Below are positions 1 to 6,550 of a stretch of 11,164 nt of DNA, piece after piece. The position numbers and the translations under genes are program-made. The stretch comes from Clostridia bacterium (GTDB taxonomy: Bacteria > Bacillota > Clostridia > Oscillospirales > CAG-272). The number at the start of each line of letters is the position of its first letter. Position 1 is the stretch's first letter. The notes beneath the pieces were generated by a model. The model was not told the DNA's origin and searched no databases. It saw nothing but the letters and a program-made list of their open reading frames with translations. Location: positions 1 to 11,164 of the forward strand of contig JAFQUL010000008.1 of NCBI GenBank assembly GCA_017408535.1, read 5' to 3'.

Positions 1-467
1 TAGTCTTCCCGGTCACGAATAATATGCTCATAATACCCGCGTTGAAAAATATTGTTTCCAAGCTCTTTGTTACAAAACCGTTTGAAGGTAGAAATAACGT
101 GCGGCAACATTTCGTTGGTAGGGGTCGGCGCCGGAACAATAAATTGTTCGGACGACCCGTTATCATACGAACCAGAACGCAAGAAGATAATTATATGTAT
201 ATGATTAGGCATAATTACGTATTTGTTTATCTTTACACCGTGTATATTTTCGCTTGATAGTAAATATTTTTCTACAACTTTACCGGTTTCTGTCAAACGT
301 ATTTGCGGGTCGTCGAAGGCGCCGACCCCTACCGGTTTGATAATATCCGAGAGTATTGGCTTTCTATCTTTCGTACATATCGTTACGAAGTATGCTCCTG
401 TAGAGCTGTAATTAAAATTCTTTAACCTTGTCGGTTTTCTCTTATGTAATTCCTTTTTATTTTCCAT
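1..467 (-). CDS. IS200-like / REP-associated (RAYT) Y1 transposase, 3' end cut off by window
   Basis: A frame opens with ATG at 467 (MENKKELHKRKPTRLKNFNY) and stays open for 155 codons to the left edge. The order of motifs fits the Y1/HUH single-strand transposase family: an N-terminal strand with NYSSTGAYFVTICTKDRK near residues 18-37, the HUH metal motif in VIMPNHIHIII near residues 87-97 (His90 and His92), a helix with PHVISTFKRFCNK, and RGYYEHIIRDRED at the very end. In this family the nucleophilic tyrosine follows directly after HIIRDxxDY. The last two visible bases are TA, so the next codon is probably this Tyr. Known members nick and join single-stranded DNA at hairpins. A GGTGAT ribosome-site-like stretch lies just before the ATG. 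The gene seems more AT-rich than the operon beside it, except for two GC-rich palindromic blocks inside it. Whether the copy is intact beyond the window cannot be seen. Confidence 0.88.
   Translation of the reverse strand, partial: MENKKELHKRKPTRLKNFNYSSTGAYFVTICTKDRKPILSDIIKPVGVGAFDDPQIRLTETGKVVEKYLLSSENIHGVKINKYVIMPNHIHIIIFLRSGSYDNGSSEQFIVPAPTPTNEMLPHVISTFKRFCNKELGNNIFQRGYYEHIIRDRED
117..159 (+). repeat. REP-like palindromic unit, copy A, inside the transposase gene
   Basis: The 16-mer at 117-132 (GGTAGGGGTCGGCGCC) is followed by a self-complementary stretch. GGGTCG at 122-127 pairs with CGACCC at 153-158, and inside it CC(G)GAACAA at 131-139 pairs with TTGTTCGG at 144-151 around a TAAA loop, with one bulged G. 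The result is a long two-step hairpin. It encodes the SSEQFIVPAPTP part of the transposase on the other strand. Relative to copy B it carries an extra palindromic insert of about 14 nt. Confidence 0.75.
306..333 (-). repeat. REP-like palindromic unit, copy B, inverted relative to copy A
   Basis: Positions 318-333 are the exact reverse complement of 117-132 (16 of 16 bases). Positions 306-317 match the far flank of copy A (147-159) with one base missing. GGGTCG at 307-312 can pair with CGACCC at 323-328 to form a short hairpin. It encodes the VGVGAFDDPQ segment of the transposase, between the N-terminal strand and the HUH motif. Confidence 0.75.
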
Positions 468-483
468 TATCATCACCAAAATC

Positions 484-492
484 ATTATATCA
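484..492 (-). promoter_or_regulatory. Putative extended -10 promoter of the transposase gene
   Basis: Read on the minus strand, 492-484 is TGATATAAT, a perfect TATAAT with an upstream TG (extended -10). No good -35 lies 16-18 nt upstream, because that stretch is occupied by the 496-525 hairpin. Initiation would be near 477, leaving a leader of about 10 nt before the ATG at 467. Confidence 0.45.
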
Positions 493-495
493 CAA

Positions 496-525
496 ATCGG
501 CAGAGGATAAAACACCTCTGCCGAT
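496..525 (-). terminator. Hairpin ending the liv/DMT operon (or an end hairpin of the transposase element)
   Basis: ATCGGCAGAGG (496-506) pairs perfectly over 11 bp with CCTCTGCCGAT (515-525) around an 8-nt loop. It lies 43 nt downstream of the DMT transporter stop, where an operon terminator is expected. On the minus strand it is followed by TTTGTGAT, a weak T-tract, so termination may be incomplete. Alternatively it is the subterminal palindrome of the adjacent IS200-like element, since it ends only 29 nt before that gene's start codon. Confidence 0.55.
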
Positions 526-568
526 CCGGTCAAGTATTATTTTGAAAGTGACACTGAAGTCAAACCTT

Positions 569-1462
569 TTATTTTTCTTTTATGTTCTTCTGTTTTCCTA
601 TATAGGGTGCAAGCTCGTTGAGGAGGGAAAAACCGAGGATCAGGAGACCTCCGATGATCTGAAGGACGGTGATCTTCTCACCGAGAAGGAAGACAGATAT
701 CAGAACGGCAACCAGGGGATCTATATAACTGAGCATAGACGCACTCTGGCCGCTGAGTCCGCCGAGACCGGAAAAATACATACAGTAGGTCACGCCGGTA
801 TGCACCGCACCGACAGTGATGAGTGCCGCTATTCCCCGTCCGTCAAGGGAGGTGAGATTAAAGCCGCCGGTCAATGCAACGTAAGGCACAAGCACCACCG
901 ATGCCACCGCAAACTGCAGAAAGGTACGGCGGATGCCGTCAATATTCGGTATGCTCTTATTGGCAAGCACCACCGTTGCGTAAAGGCAGGCGGCGGCAAG
1001 ACCGAGAGCAATGCCGATGAGATCATTCTTACCTGCACCGCCGATGCCGGTTATCAGCACAAGGCCCAGGGTGGACATAACAAAGCAGACCACCTTGAGA
1101 GGAGTGACCCGTTCTCTGAAAAGCAGAGGGGACACCGCCGTAACGATAACGGGAGCCATATAATAGCTGAGGGTAGCGGTTGATACCGAGGTATACTTAT
1201 ATGCCTCAAACAGAAATATCCAGTTTGCACCCAGAGCCACGCTGGATACTAGCAACAGAATAAGATGCCCCTTCAGGTCGGAAAAGGAAAACCTGTTCTT
1301 TGTGACCAGAAGATAGATACCAACCAGCACTGTTGCAAGCACCGCACGGTAGAGAGCAATCTCCCCGGATGGGAGCGGAATAAACCTTACGAACAGCGGA
1401 ATAGTGCCGAACAACGCCATTGAGGCGGTGACGAGAAACTGCGGGGAACGGAAAAGCTTCAT
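569..1462 (-). CDS. DMT-superfamily (EamA) transporter
   Basis: The product is a 297-residue integral membrane protein, the usual length for the 10-TM EamA/RhaT group of the drug/metabolite transporter superfamily. Two EamA repeats are visible, about residues 10-138 and 147-284. The first holds the typical segment EAYKYTSVSTATLSYYMAPV (residues 86-105) and ends in a Lys/Glu-rich turn (LLFRERVTPLKV). The second has the matching YIDPLVAVLISVFLLGEKIT. Known members export or import amino acids, sugars or metabolites; the substrate cannot be read from sequence. The gene starts 5 nt after the livF stop, and its AAAGG ribosome site overlaps that stop codon with a short 2-nt spacer, so it is probably co-transcribed and translationally coupled to the liv genes. 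That makes an amino-acid-related substrate a reasonable guess. The tail is basic (GKQKNIKEK). Family is sure, substrate is not. Confidence 0.9.
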   Translation of the reverse strand: MKLFRSPQFLVTASMALFGTIPLFVRFIPLPSGEIALYRAVLATVLVGIYLLVTKNRFSFSDLKGHLILLLVSSVALGANWIFLFEAYKYTSVSTATLSYYMAPVIVTAVSPLLFRERVTPLKVVCFVMSTLGLVLITGIGGAGKNDLIGIALGLAAACLYATVVLANKSIPNIDGIRRTFLQFAVASVVLVPYVALTGGFNLTSLDGRGIAALITVGAVHTGVTYCMYFSGLGGLSGQSASMLSYIDPLVAVLISVFLLGEKITVLQIIGGLLILGFSLLNELAPYIGKQKNIKEK

Positions 1463-1467
1463 ATCCT

Positions 1468-2178
1468 TTAACCGCCGAGATATGCCTTCTGTACCATTTC
1501 GCTGGATGCAAGTTCCTCGCCTGTACCGGTGAGAACGATCCTGCCGTTTTCAAGCACGTATGCTCTGTCCGATATAGCAAGTGACTTGCCCGCATTCTGC
1601 TCAACCAGAAGAATGGTAGTGCCGTCACGGTTGATGTCCTTGATTATTTCAAATACCTGGTCCACAAGCAAGGGAGAAAGACCCATTGAAGGCTCGTCAA
1701 GCATAAGCAGCTTGGGGTGACTCATTATTGCACGTCCCATAGCCAGCATCTGCTGCTCACCGCCGGAGAGAGTTCCCGCGATCTGTCCGCGACGCTCTGA
1801 AAGGCGGGGGAATCTTGTATATACCGCTTCAATATCATTCTTAAACCCGGATGAGTCCTTCATTGAATACGCACCCATCATAAGATTTTCGTATACGGTA
1901 AGCTCCTGGAATATACGTCTTCCCTCAGGCACCTGGGTCATACCCTGATGCACTATCTTGTGGCAGGGGGTATGAGTAATATCCTTACCGTCAAAGGTAA
2001 CAGTACCGCCGCGCTTGGGAATAAGTCCGACCACACTCTGCATAGTGGTGGTCTTACCTGCACCGTTTGCACCGATAAGAGTGACTATCTCACCCTCATT
2101 TACCTCAAAGCTGATGCCCCTGATAGCGGCAATAACTCCGTAATATACCTCGAGGTTATTAACTTCAAGTAATGCCAT
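1468..2178 (-). CDS. livF: Branched-chain amino acid ABC transporter ATPase LivF
   Basis: This is one of the two cytoplasmic ATPases powering the LivKHMGF importer for leucine, isoleucine and valine or related amino acids. At 236 residues it has normal LivF length. Visible motifs are Walker A GANGAGKT (36-43), the LivF-typical TQVPEGRRIF (81-90), signature LSGGEQQMLAMGRA (137-150), Walker B LLMLDEP (157-163) and the C-terminal YLGG. The H-loop position carries Gln (LLVEQN, Q194) instead of His, as remembered for E. coli LivF, so this is a family trait and not damage. Start: GGAGG lies 10 nt upstream, inside the last codons of livG (GGA GGT TAA). The livG stop is 6 nt upstream and the EamA gene begins 5 nt downstream. 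Substrate range is inferred from family membership. Confidence 0.95.
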   Translation of the reverse strand: MALLEVNNLEVYYGVIAAIRGISFEVNEGEIVTLIGANGAGKTTTMQSVVGLIPKRGGTVTFDGKDITHTPCHKIVHQGMTQVPEGRRIFQELTVYENLMMGAYSMKDSSGFKNDIEAVYTRFPRLSERRGQIAGTLSGGEQQMLAMGRAIMSHPKLLMLDEPSMGLSPLLVDQVFEIIKDINRDGTTILLVEQNAGKSLAISDRAYVLENGRIVLTGTGEELASSEMVQKAYLGG

Positions 2179-2184
2179 AGCTCA

Positions 2185-2955
2185 TTAACCTCCAATATAC
2201 GCACGGACTACCTCGGGATGGCGCAGGGTCTCCTTTGTGTCGCCCTCTGCAAGCACAGTTCCGAAGTTAAGCACGGTTATTTTGTCGCAAAGATCCGCAA
2301 CAAACTTCATATCGTGCTCGATAAGAAGTATAGTCATATCAAACTCGTCACGGATAAAACGAATAGTCTTCTGCAGGTCCTCAGTCTCGTGGGGGTTCAT
2401 ACCCGCCGCAGGCTCGTCAAGAAGCAGAAGTTTGGGTCCGGTGGCAAGAGCACGTGCGATCTCCAGCTTTCTCTGCTTACCGTAAGGAAGATTGCAGGCA
2501 AGGCCGTTACGCTCCTCCTCAAGGTCAAATATGCGGAGCAGCTCCTTGGCACGCTCTCTCATCTCTCTCTCAGACTTAAAGTGACGGGGCAGGCGGAAGA
2601 AGGAATCCCATATACTGCACTTATACTCACTCTGTCCGTGGAGGCCGACCATTACGTTACGGATGACCGACATATTGTTAAAAAGTCTGATGTTCTGGAA
2701 GGTACGTGCGATGCCCTTGTGATTGATTTTTTCCTGAGAAAGACCGCAGATCTCCTCCCCGTCAAGGAAGAAGGTACCGGTGGTGGGCTTATACACACCG
2801 GTGAGAAGATTGAATATCGTTGTCTTACCTGCACCGTTGGGTCCGATAAGACCGTATATCTGATTCTTTTCGATGGTGATATTTACGTCCTGTGCGGCCT
2901 TAAGTCCGCCGAAGGAGATACCGAGAGACTGTGTTCTGAGAATAGGCTCAGCCAT
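2185..2955 (-). CDS. livG: Branched-chain amino acid ABC transporter ATPase LivG
   Basis: Second ATPase of the LivKHMGF importer, expected to pair with LivF on the inner face of the LivH/LivM permease. The 256-residue product has Walker A GPNGAGKT (38-45), Q-loop RTFQN with Q87, the LivG-type signature LPYGKQRKLEIARALA (156-171), Walker B LLLLDEP (176-182) and a true H-loop IEHDM (His214). The C-terminus is the family-typical YIGG. LivG and LivF thus differ at the catalytic His, giving an asymmetric ATPase pair. The start codon shares its A with the livM stop (TAATG), with GGAGGAG upstream, a classic arrangement for translational coupling. No irregularity is visible. Confidence 0.95.
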   Translation of the reverse strand: MAEPILRTQSLGISFGGLKAAQDVNITIEKNQIYGLIGPNGAGKTTIFNLLTGVYKPTTGTFFLDGEEICGLSQEKINHKGIARTFQNIRLFNNMSVIRNVMVGLHGQSEYKCSIWDSFFRLPRHFKSEREMRERAKELLRIFDLEEERNGLACNLPYGKQRKLEIARALATGPKLLLLDEPAAGMNPHETEDLQKTIRFIRDEFDMTILLIEHDMKFVADLCDKITVLNFGTVLAEGDTKETLRHPEVVRAYIGG

Positions 2956-4100
2956 TACTTATCTCCTCCTTCCTTTTTGTCGCTTCCAAGCTTCTGAGGC
3001 TTGACGTCGATAGAGAGGATCTCGTTCATCTCTATCTTGGTAGGAACAACGTCCCACTTGGCATCGTCATCCTTACGCTTTGAAGGATCGTTCTTAGGCT
3101 TGATTATCTTACTCATAAGATTACGGATATTGTACTTTGCACGGAAGCTCTTGAGCTTAGGCGCATTGTTATAGATAACGATGAGTATCAGGATAATTGC
3201 GTAAAGCAGATTCTGAAGAACTGCCAGGTCGCCGGTGAGAACGGTAGCCAGCTTGGTATTAAGGAAGGTGATAAGAGCGGCGGAGATGATAGCGCCGTTG
3301 ATGCTTCCCATACCGCCGAGAACTACCATGACCAGGATCTCGATAGAATAGTTGTAGCCGAACTTAACGCTCTGTACCGTGTAGTTGCTGAAGCTGTAAA
3401 GAACGCCTGCAATACCGGCAAAGAAAGCGGAAAGGGTGAATGCGATAAGCTTATACTTGGTTACGTTGATACCGGTAGCACGTGCGGCGATCTCATTGTC
3501 ACGGATGGCGGTGACCGCTCTGCCGTGCTTACTGCGGATAAAGTTCTGAACTATGATAAGAGTGATAATTACCAGTACAAAAGCAAATATAAAGAGATAT
3601 TTTTTGTCGTAACGGGGAGTGGTAAGACCGAGCGCACCGCCGAATGACTCGTCTGAGGTATTCTGGAAGATGGACTTTACTATCTCACCGAAGGCAAGAG
3701 TAACTATTGCAAGATAGTCACCGCGGAGACGGAGCGCGGGGATACCGATGATAACACCGCAGACAGCCGCACAGATACCGCCGACCGCAAGGCCCACGAG
3801 AAGGTTTGCGGCGGTGTTGCCCAGCATCGGTTCAAGAAGGCACGCTACCTTACCGCCGAGATATGCACCCACGCACATAAAGCCGGCATGACCCAGCGAC
3901 AGCTCTCCGAGAAAGCCTACAACAAGGCTAAGCGATACAGCAAGTATAATGCTGATGGCGATCTTCTCAAAAAGGAAGACCATTGAGTTGCTCAGGTGTC
4001 CGCCCGCAAGAGAAAATATACCGAACACAAGAGTGAATATACCGATAACGATATAGTTTATATAATGCTTCATATCGAAGCTCTTTGATTTCGTTTTCAT
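2955..4100 (-). CDS. livM: Branched-chain amino acid ABC transporter permease LivM, with long charged tail
   Basis: Membrane permease of the Liv importer. The 381-residue protein has a short basic N-terminus, hydrophobic helices from about residue 14 to 310, the family segment GFLGELSLGHAGFMCVGAY (62-80) and the cytoplasmic coupling loop HGRAVTAIRDNEIAARATGI (192-211), which contacts the ATPases. A second family hallmark is VVLGGMGSINGA (259-270). After the last helix (AIILILIVIY, ending at 310) about 70 hydrophilic, strongly charged residues follow (KPKNDPSKRKDDDAKWD and onward), much longer than the few residues needed after the final helix. Its role is unknown; it should be cytoplasmic. 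The start overlaps the livH stop by 1 nt (TAATG), with GGAGGGAGAAGG upstream; the stop overlaps the livG start by 1 nt. Confidence 0.93.
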   Translation of the reverse strand: MKTKSKSFDMKHYINYIVIGIFTLVFGIFSLAGGHLSNSMVFLFEKIAISIILAVSLSLVVGFLGELSLGHAGFMCVGAYLGGKVACLLEPMLGNTAANLLVGLAVGGICAAVCGVIIGIPALRLRGDYLAIVTLAFGEIVKSIFQNTSDESFGGALGLTTPRYDKKYLFIFAFVLVIITLIIVQNFIRSKHGRAVTAIRDNEIAARATGINVTKYKLIAFTLSAFFAGIAGVLYSFSNYTVQSVKFGYNYSIEILVMVVLGGMGSINGAIISAALITFLNTKLATVLTGDLAVLQNLLYAIILILIVIYNNAPKLKSFRAKYNIRNLMSKIIKPKNDPSKRKDDDAKWDVVPTKIEMNEILSIDVKPQKLGSDKKEGGDK

Positions 4101-4972
4101 TATACCTTCTCCCTCCTTTTCTTGCCGAGGAAGCCGGTAGGCCGCACAAGCAGGATGATTATAAGTATTGAGAATTCAATAGCATCGGTATAGGGTGCTA
4201 TAACGGTTATCTTATAGGAGATACACTCGACTATACCGAGAAGAAGTCCGCCCAGCATAGCACCGGGGATAGAGCCGATACCGCCGATTACCGCCGCGGT
4301 AAATGCCTTGATACCCGGCATTGCACCGAGAGTGCTTGAAATACTGGGGGCCTTGAGCAGATAGAAGAGACCCGCAAGAGCCGCAAGAGCCGAGCCGATG
4401 GCAAAGGTAACGGTAATGATACCGTCAACGTTGATACCCATTAGCTGAGCCGCACCCTTGTCCTCGGAAACGGCGATCATGGCACGTCCGATACGGGTGT
4501 ATTTTACGAAAAGTGTCAGAGCGGCCATAACGATCACGGTAACACCGAGGGTAACGAGAGCAGATACCTGCACCGTTGCACCAAGGAAGGTTACAGAACC
4601 GAAATCGTATACGGTGACCATTTTATTTGCAGAGCCGAAGATGATCTGCGCAAGGCTCTGAAGCAGATAGCTGATACCGATAGCCGTTATCAGCACTGCA
4701 AGAGGAGACGCACCGCGGAGAGGCTTGTATGCCACCTTTTCGATGACAACGCCGAGTATCACGCAGAACACCACCGCCATAAGAATAGCGAGAAGAGGAT
4801 TGTGAAAGGCCATAAATACGTAGATCACGTATCCGCCCACCATTATGATGTCGCCGTGAGCAAAGTTAAGCATCTTGGCGATACCGTATACCATGGTGTA
4901 GCCGAGAGCGATCATTGCGTATATACCGCCGAGGCTGAGACCGTTTATTACTGTTGATAAAATTAATTCCAT
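4100..4972 (-). CDS. livH: Branched-chain amino acid ABC transporter permease LivH
   Basis: First permease of the Liv importer, partner of LivM in the membrane channel. The product is 290 residues, normal for LivH, and almost entirely hydrophobic helices. Diagnostic segments are GLSLGGIYAMIALGYTMVYG (11-30), MLNFAHGDIIMVGGY (34-48), the coupling loop TRIGRAMIAVSEDKGAAQLM (159-178) and AAVIGGIGSIPGAMLGG (226-242); the tail ends in a short basic stretch (GKKRREKV). The ribosome site is weak compared with the other operon genes: only a GGGGT about 12 nt before the ATG, with no clean GGAGG. Two hairpins separate it from livK. Its expression is therefore probably set lower than that of the receptor. 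Confidence 0.94.
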   Translation of the reverse strand: MELILSTVINGLSLGGIYAMIALGYTMVYGIAKMLNFAHGDIIMVGGYVIYVFMAFHNPLLAILMAVVFCVILGVVIEKVAYKPLRGASPLAVLITAIGISYLLQSLAQIIFGSANKMVTVYDFGSVTFLGATVQVSALVTLGVTVIVMAALTLFVKYTRIGRAMIAVSEDKGAAQLMGINVDGIITVTFAIGSALAALAGLFYLLKAPSISSTLGAMPGIKAFTAAVIGGIGSIPGAMLGGLLLGIVECISYKITVIAPYTDAIEFSILIIILLVRPTGFLGKKRREKV

Positions 4973-4987
4973 ATTCAGATATCGACC

Positions 4988-5010
4988 CCGATGGAGCCGC
5001 CTTTCATCGG
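4988..5010 (-). other. Small inverted repeat just upstream of livH
   Basis: CCGATG (4988-4993) and CATCGG (5005-5010) are perfectly complementary around an 11-nt loop. In the mRNA this short stem sits about 15 nt upstream of the livH start, next to its weak ribosome site. A role in tuning livH translation is possible but not shown. Confidence 0.35.
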
Positions 5011-5029
5011 AAATGCTGTGTTATAAGAA

Positions 5030-5069
5030 ATTCTGCATATGTCGGCCGTATGACCGACATATGCAGAAT
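5030..5069 (-). terminator. Strong hairpin between livK and livH: partial terminator / mRNA-stabilising stem
   Basis: Positions 5031-5045 pair perfectly with 5054-5068 (15 bp, 16 with the A-T pair 5030/5069) around an 8-nt loop. On the minus strand it is followed by TTTCTTATAAC, a broken T-tract. Placed after the receptor gene and before the permease and ATPase genes, it fits the known arrangement in which solute-binding protein mRNA is made in excess and only part of transcription continues. An upstream 8-mer at 5083-5090 is complementary to part of the stem and could compete with it. Confidence 0.65.
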
Positions 5070-5104
5070 GCTCAAATTAACTTATGTCGGATGCGAAACA
5101 GGGA

Positions 5105-6268
5105 TCAGTTTGCTTCCTTGATGATGTACTTGATAGCACCCTTGTTTACGTAACCGGTGCTTTCCCAGGAAATGTTCTCGCCGGTAACGCCGTTCTGGTA
5201 AGTAAAGCCGCCGTTGAACTCAGCCTTGAGGATCTCGCAGAGATCGGATGCGCTGATGGTAACGGGGATATCCTTGCCGCCGTCAATAGCCTTCTTCATT
5301 GCATTGAAGATAGCGTATACGCAGTCGTAAGCGGATGCGCCGAACTGGTTAAGAGTAGATGCTCCGTACTTCTCAACGTACTTATCGATGAATTCCTTAG
5401 CGGGACCCTCGGTAGCCTTGGAGTTGAAGTGAGAGAGCATGGTGATCTCCTGAGGAATGGTGTTGATATCAAAGCCGTCGATATTGTCGATACCGTCAAA
5501 GCCGTCGCAGCCGTAGTATACGCCGTCAGCGGCGATGATGTCCTTAGCCTGGGTCATAAAGAGAGATGCGGGAGTGTAGTAGATGGGCATGAAAATGAAG
5601 GTACAATCCTTGAGGGTGTCGATCTGGGTGGAGAAGTCAGAGGAGTTAGCCTCGGTGAAGGTGGTCTCCACAACGTTGATGGAAGAATCAAGGTTGGTCT
5701 TGAACTGATCGTAGATACCCTTGGAATAAGCCTCGTCAGACTTGTAGAATACGCCGATGGTCTGACCTGCGTAGTTAGTGTTTACGAACTCTGCAGCAAC
5801 CTTACCCTGGTTACCGTCTGCAAAGCACATCTGGAAGCCGTTGGGGTTGGTAGGGATATCGTCGCCGGACGCGGAAGGAGTAAGGAAGAATACGTTATCG
5901 TCAGCGGAAAGGTTCTTGAACTCAAGACCGGGCTGAGTGGTAACGGAACCGAGAGATACCTGCATACCGCTCTCATACATAGAGGAGTAGTTGGTGGAGA
6001 TCTTGGTAGCGTCGTTCATATCGTCGGTAGCGATGAGCTTGAACTTGATGCCGTTGAGACCGCCTGCAGCGTTGATCTCGTCAACTGCAAGCTGAGCAGC
6101 GTTTGCAACTGCAGAGCCGTACATTGCGGCACCGCCGGTAAGAGGACCTGAAAGACCGATAACATACTCGGTGTTGTTCGCAGCGTAGTTGGTCTCACCA
6201 CAGCCTGCGAAAAGGCCAACGCAGAAAATAACTGCAATGGCAAGTGCAATTAATCTGATGTGTTTCAT
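5105..6268 (-). CDS. livK: Branched-chain amino acid ABC transporter substrate-binding lipoprotein (LivK/LivJ type)
   Basis: Extracytoplasmic receptor that captures the amino acid and delivers it to LivHM. The 387-residue protein starts with a lipoprotein signal peptide: basic MKHIR, a hydrophobic core, and lipobox LFAGC with the lipid-modified Cys at residue 23. After a short linker the type 1 periplasmic-binding fold (Peripla_BP_6) begins at YVIGLSGPLTGGAAMYG (35-51), with the family helix NAAQLAVDEINAAGGLNG (56-73) and later FYKSDEAYSKGIYDQF (184-199). This fits a Gram-positive membrane-anchored receptor. Start: GGAGG with 7-nt spacing to ATG 6268. It is the promoter-proximal gene of the liv operon and is followed by a strong hairpin. 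A short Asp/Gly-rich stretch (GFDGIDNIDGFDIN, 256-269) is unusual but probably a surface loop. Leu/Ile/Val specificity is inferred from the family; several homologues bind other amino acids or amides. Confidence 0.93.
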   Translation of the reverse strand: MKHIRLIALAIAVIFCVGLFAGCGETNYAANNTEYVIGLSGPLTGGAAMYGSAVANAAQLAVDEINAAGGLNGIKFKLIATDDMNDATKISTNYSSMYESGMQVSLGSVTTQPGLEFKNLSADDNVFFLTPSASGDDIPTNPNGFQMCFADGNQGKVAAEFVNTNYAGQTIGVFYKSDEAYSKGIYDQFKTNLDSSINVVETTFTEANSSDFSTQIDTLKDCTFIFMPIYYTPASLFMTQAKDIIAADGVYYGCDGFDGIDNIDGFDINTIPQEITMLSHFNSKATEGPAKEFIDKYVEKYGASTLNQFGASAYDCVYAIFNAMKKAIDGGKDIPVTISASDLCEILKAEFNGGFTYQNGVTGENISWESTGYVNKGAIKYIIKEAN

Positions 6269-6301
6269 GATTTTCCTCCAAATGAAATGATATAATATTC
6301 G

Positions 6302-6334
6302 TCACACGTATAATGTGATGATTATATTAATATA
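6302..6334 (-). promoter_or_regulatory. Operator-like dyads at and after the livK transcription start
   Basis: Two symmetric elements sit where a repressor could act: the 12-bp perfect palindrome TATATTAATATA at 6323-6334, covering the predicted start point, and TCACA-N7-TGTGA at 6302-6318 in the leader. An Lrp/AsnC regulator encoded about 1.4 kb upstream is the obvious candidate, but no established consensus match is claimed. AT-rich palindromes also occur by chance. Confidence 0.35.
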
Positions 6335-6338
6335 GTAC

Positions 6339-6368
6339 AGTATACACCCGGAATTTACTCCGTGTCAA
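6339..6368 (-). promoter_or_regulatory. Sigma-A-type promoter of the liv operon
   Basis: On the minus strand a perfect -35 TTGACA (6368-6363) is followed after 18 nt by TATACT (6344-6339), one mismatch from consensus. Transcription would begin near 6332, giving a leader of roughly 63 nt before the livK ATG. The promoter lies just downstream of the terminator of the preceding gene cluster, so the liv genes form their own unit. Confidence 0.72.
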
Positions 6369-6452
6369 GATTTCTCTGCTTAATTTTATCAAAAACAGGG
6401 CTTTTTTTATAAATTTTCTTACATATTTATGAAATAACATTTTTTTATTCTA

Positions 6453-6499
6453 AAAAAACGGCCGGTCCGGGGCTATCTACTCCGTACCGGTCGTTTTTT
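6453..6499. terminator. Bidirectional Rho-independent terminator after the aminotransferase gene
   Basis: AAAAAACGGCCGGT (6453-6466) pairs with ACCGGTCGTTTTTT (6486-6499) with one mismatch, giving a GC-rich core flanked by A and T runs. On the minus strand the stem is followed by seven T's, an excellent terminator for the MutS-like/Lrp/aminotransferase transcript. It starts 52 nt after the aminotransferase stop. The rest of the gap from 6269 to 6550 holds only AT-rich sequence and the liv promoter. Confidence 0.85.
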
Positions 6500-6550
6500 G
6501 TATTTCTGTCACACAGCGGTATCACTGCAGTAAAAAATGCATTTCACAGA

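Noticed and set aside
428..1183. A 251-codon plus-strand frame over the DMT transporter and its terminator
   Set aside because: It is antisense to a clear two-repeat EamA protein and has a His/Lys/Gly-rich composition without domain features, as expected of a shadow frame.
2218..2997. A 259-codon plus-strand frame opposite livG
   Set aside because: LivG on the other strand has every ABC ATPase motif; this frame has none and no convincing ribosome site.
5461..5515. Short direct repeats (GTCGATA / CCGTC) within livK as a possible repeat array
   Set aside because: They simply encode the Asp/Gly-rich segment of the receptor (residues 252-269); units are irregular and without spacers, so no CRISPR or tandem array.
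5084..6151. A 355-codon open frame on the plus strand opposite livK, with Val/Leu-rich sequence
   Set aside because: It lies wholly antisense to a well-supported livK with signal peptide, lipobox and ribosome site, and shows no recognisable domain. Codon bias of the real gene keeps the opposite strand open.
6269..6550. Riboswitch or T-box leader in front of the liv operon
   Set aside because: The predicted leader is only about 63 nt, AT-rich, and contains no T-box sequence, no long stem and no terminator between promoter and livK.
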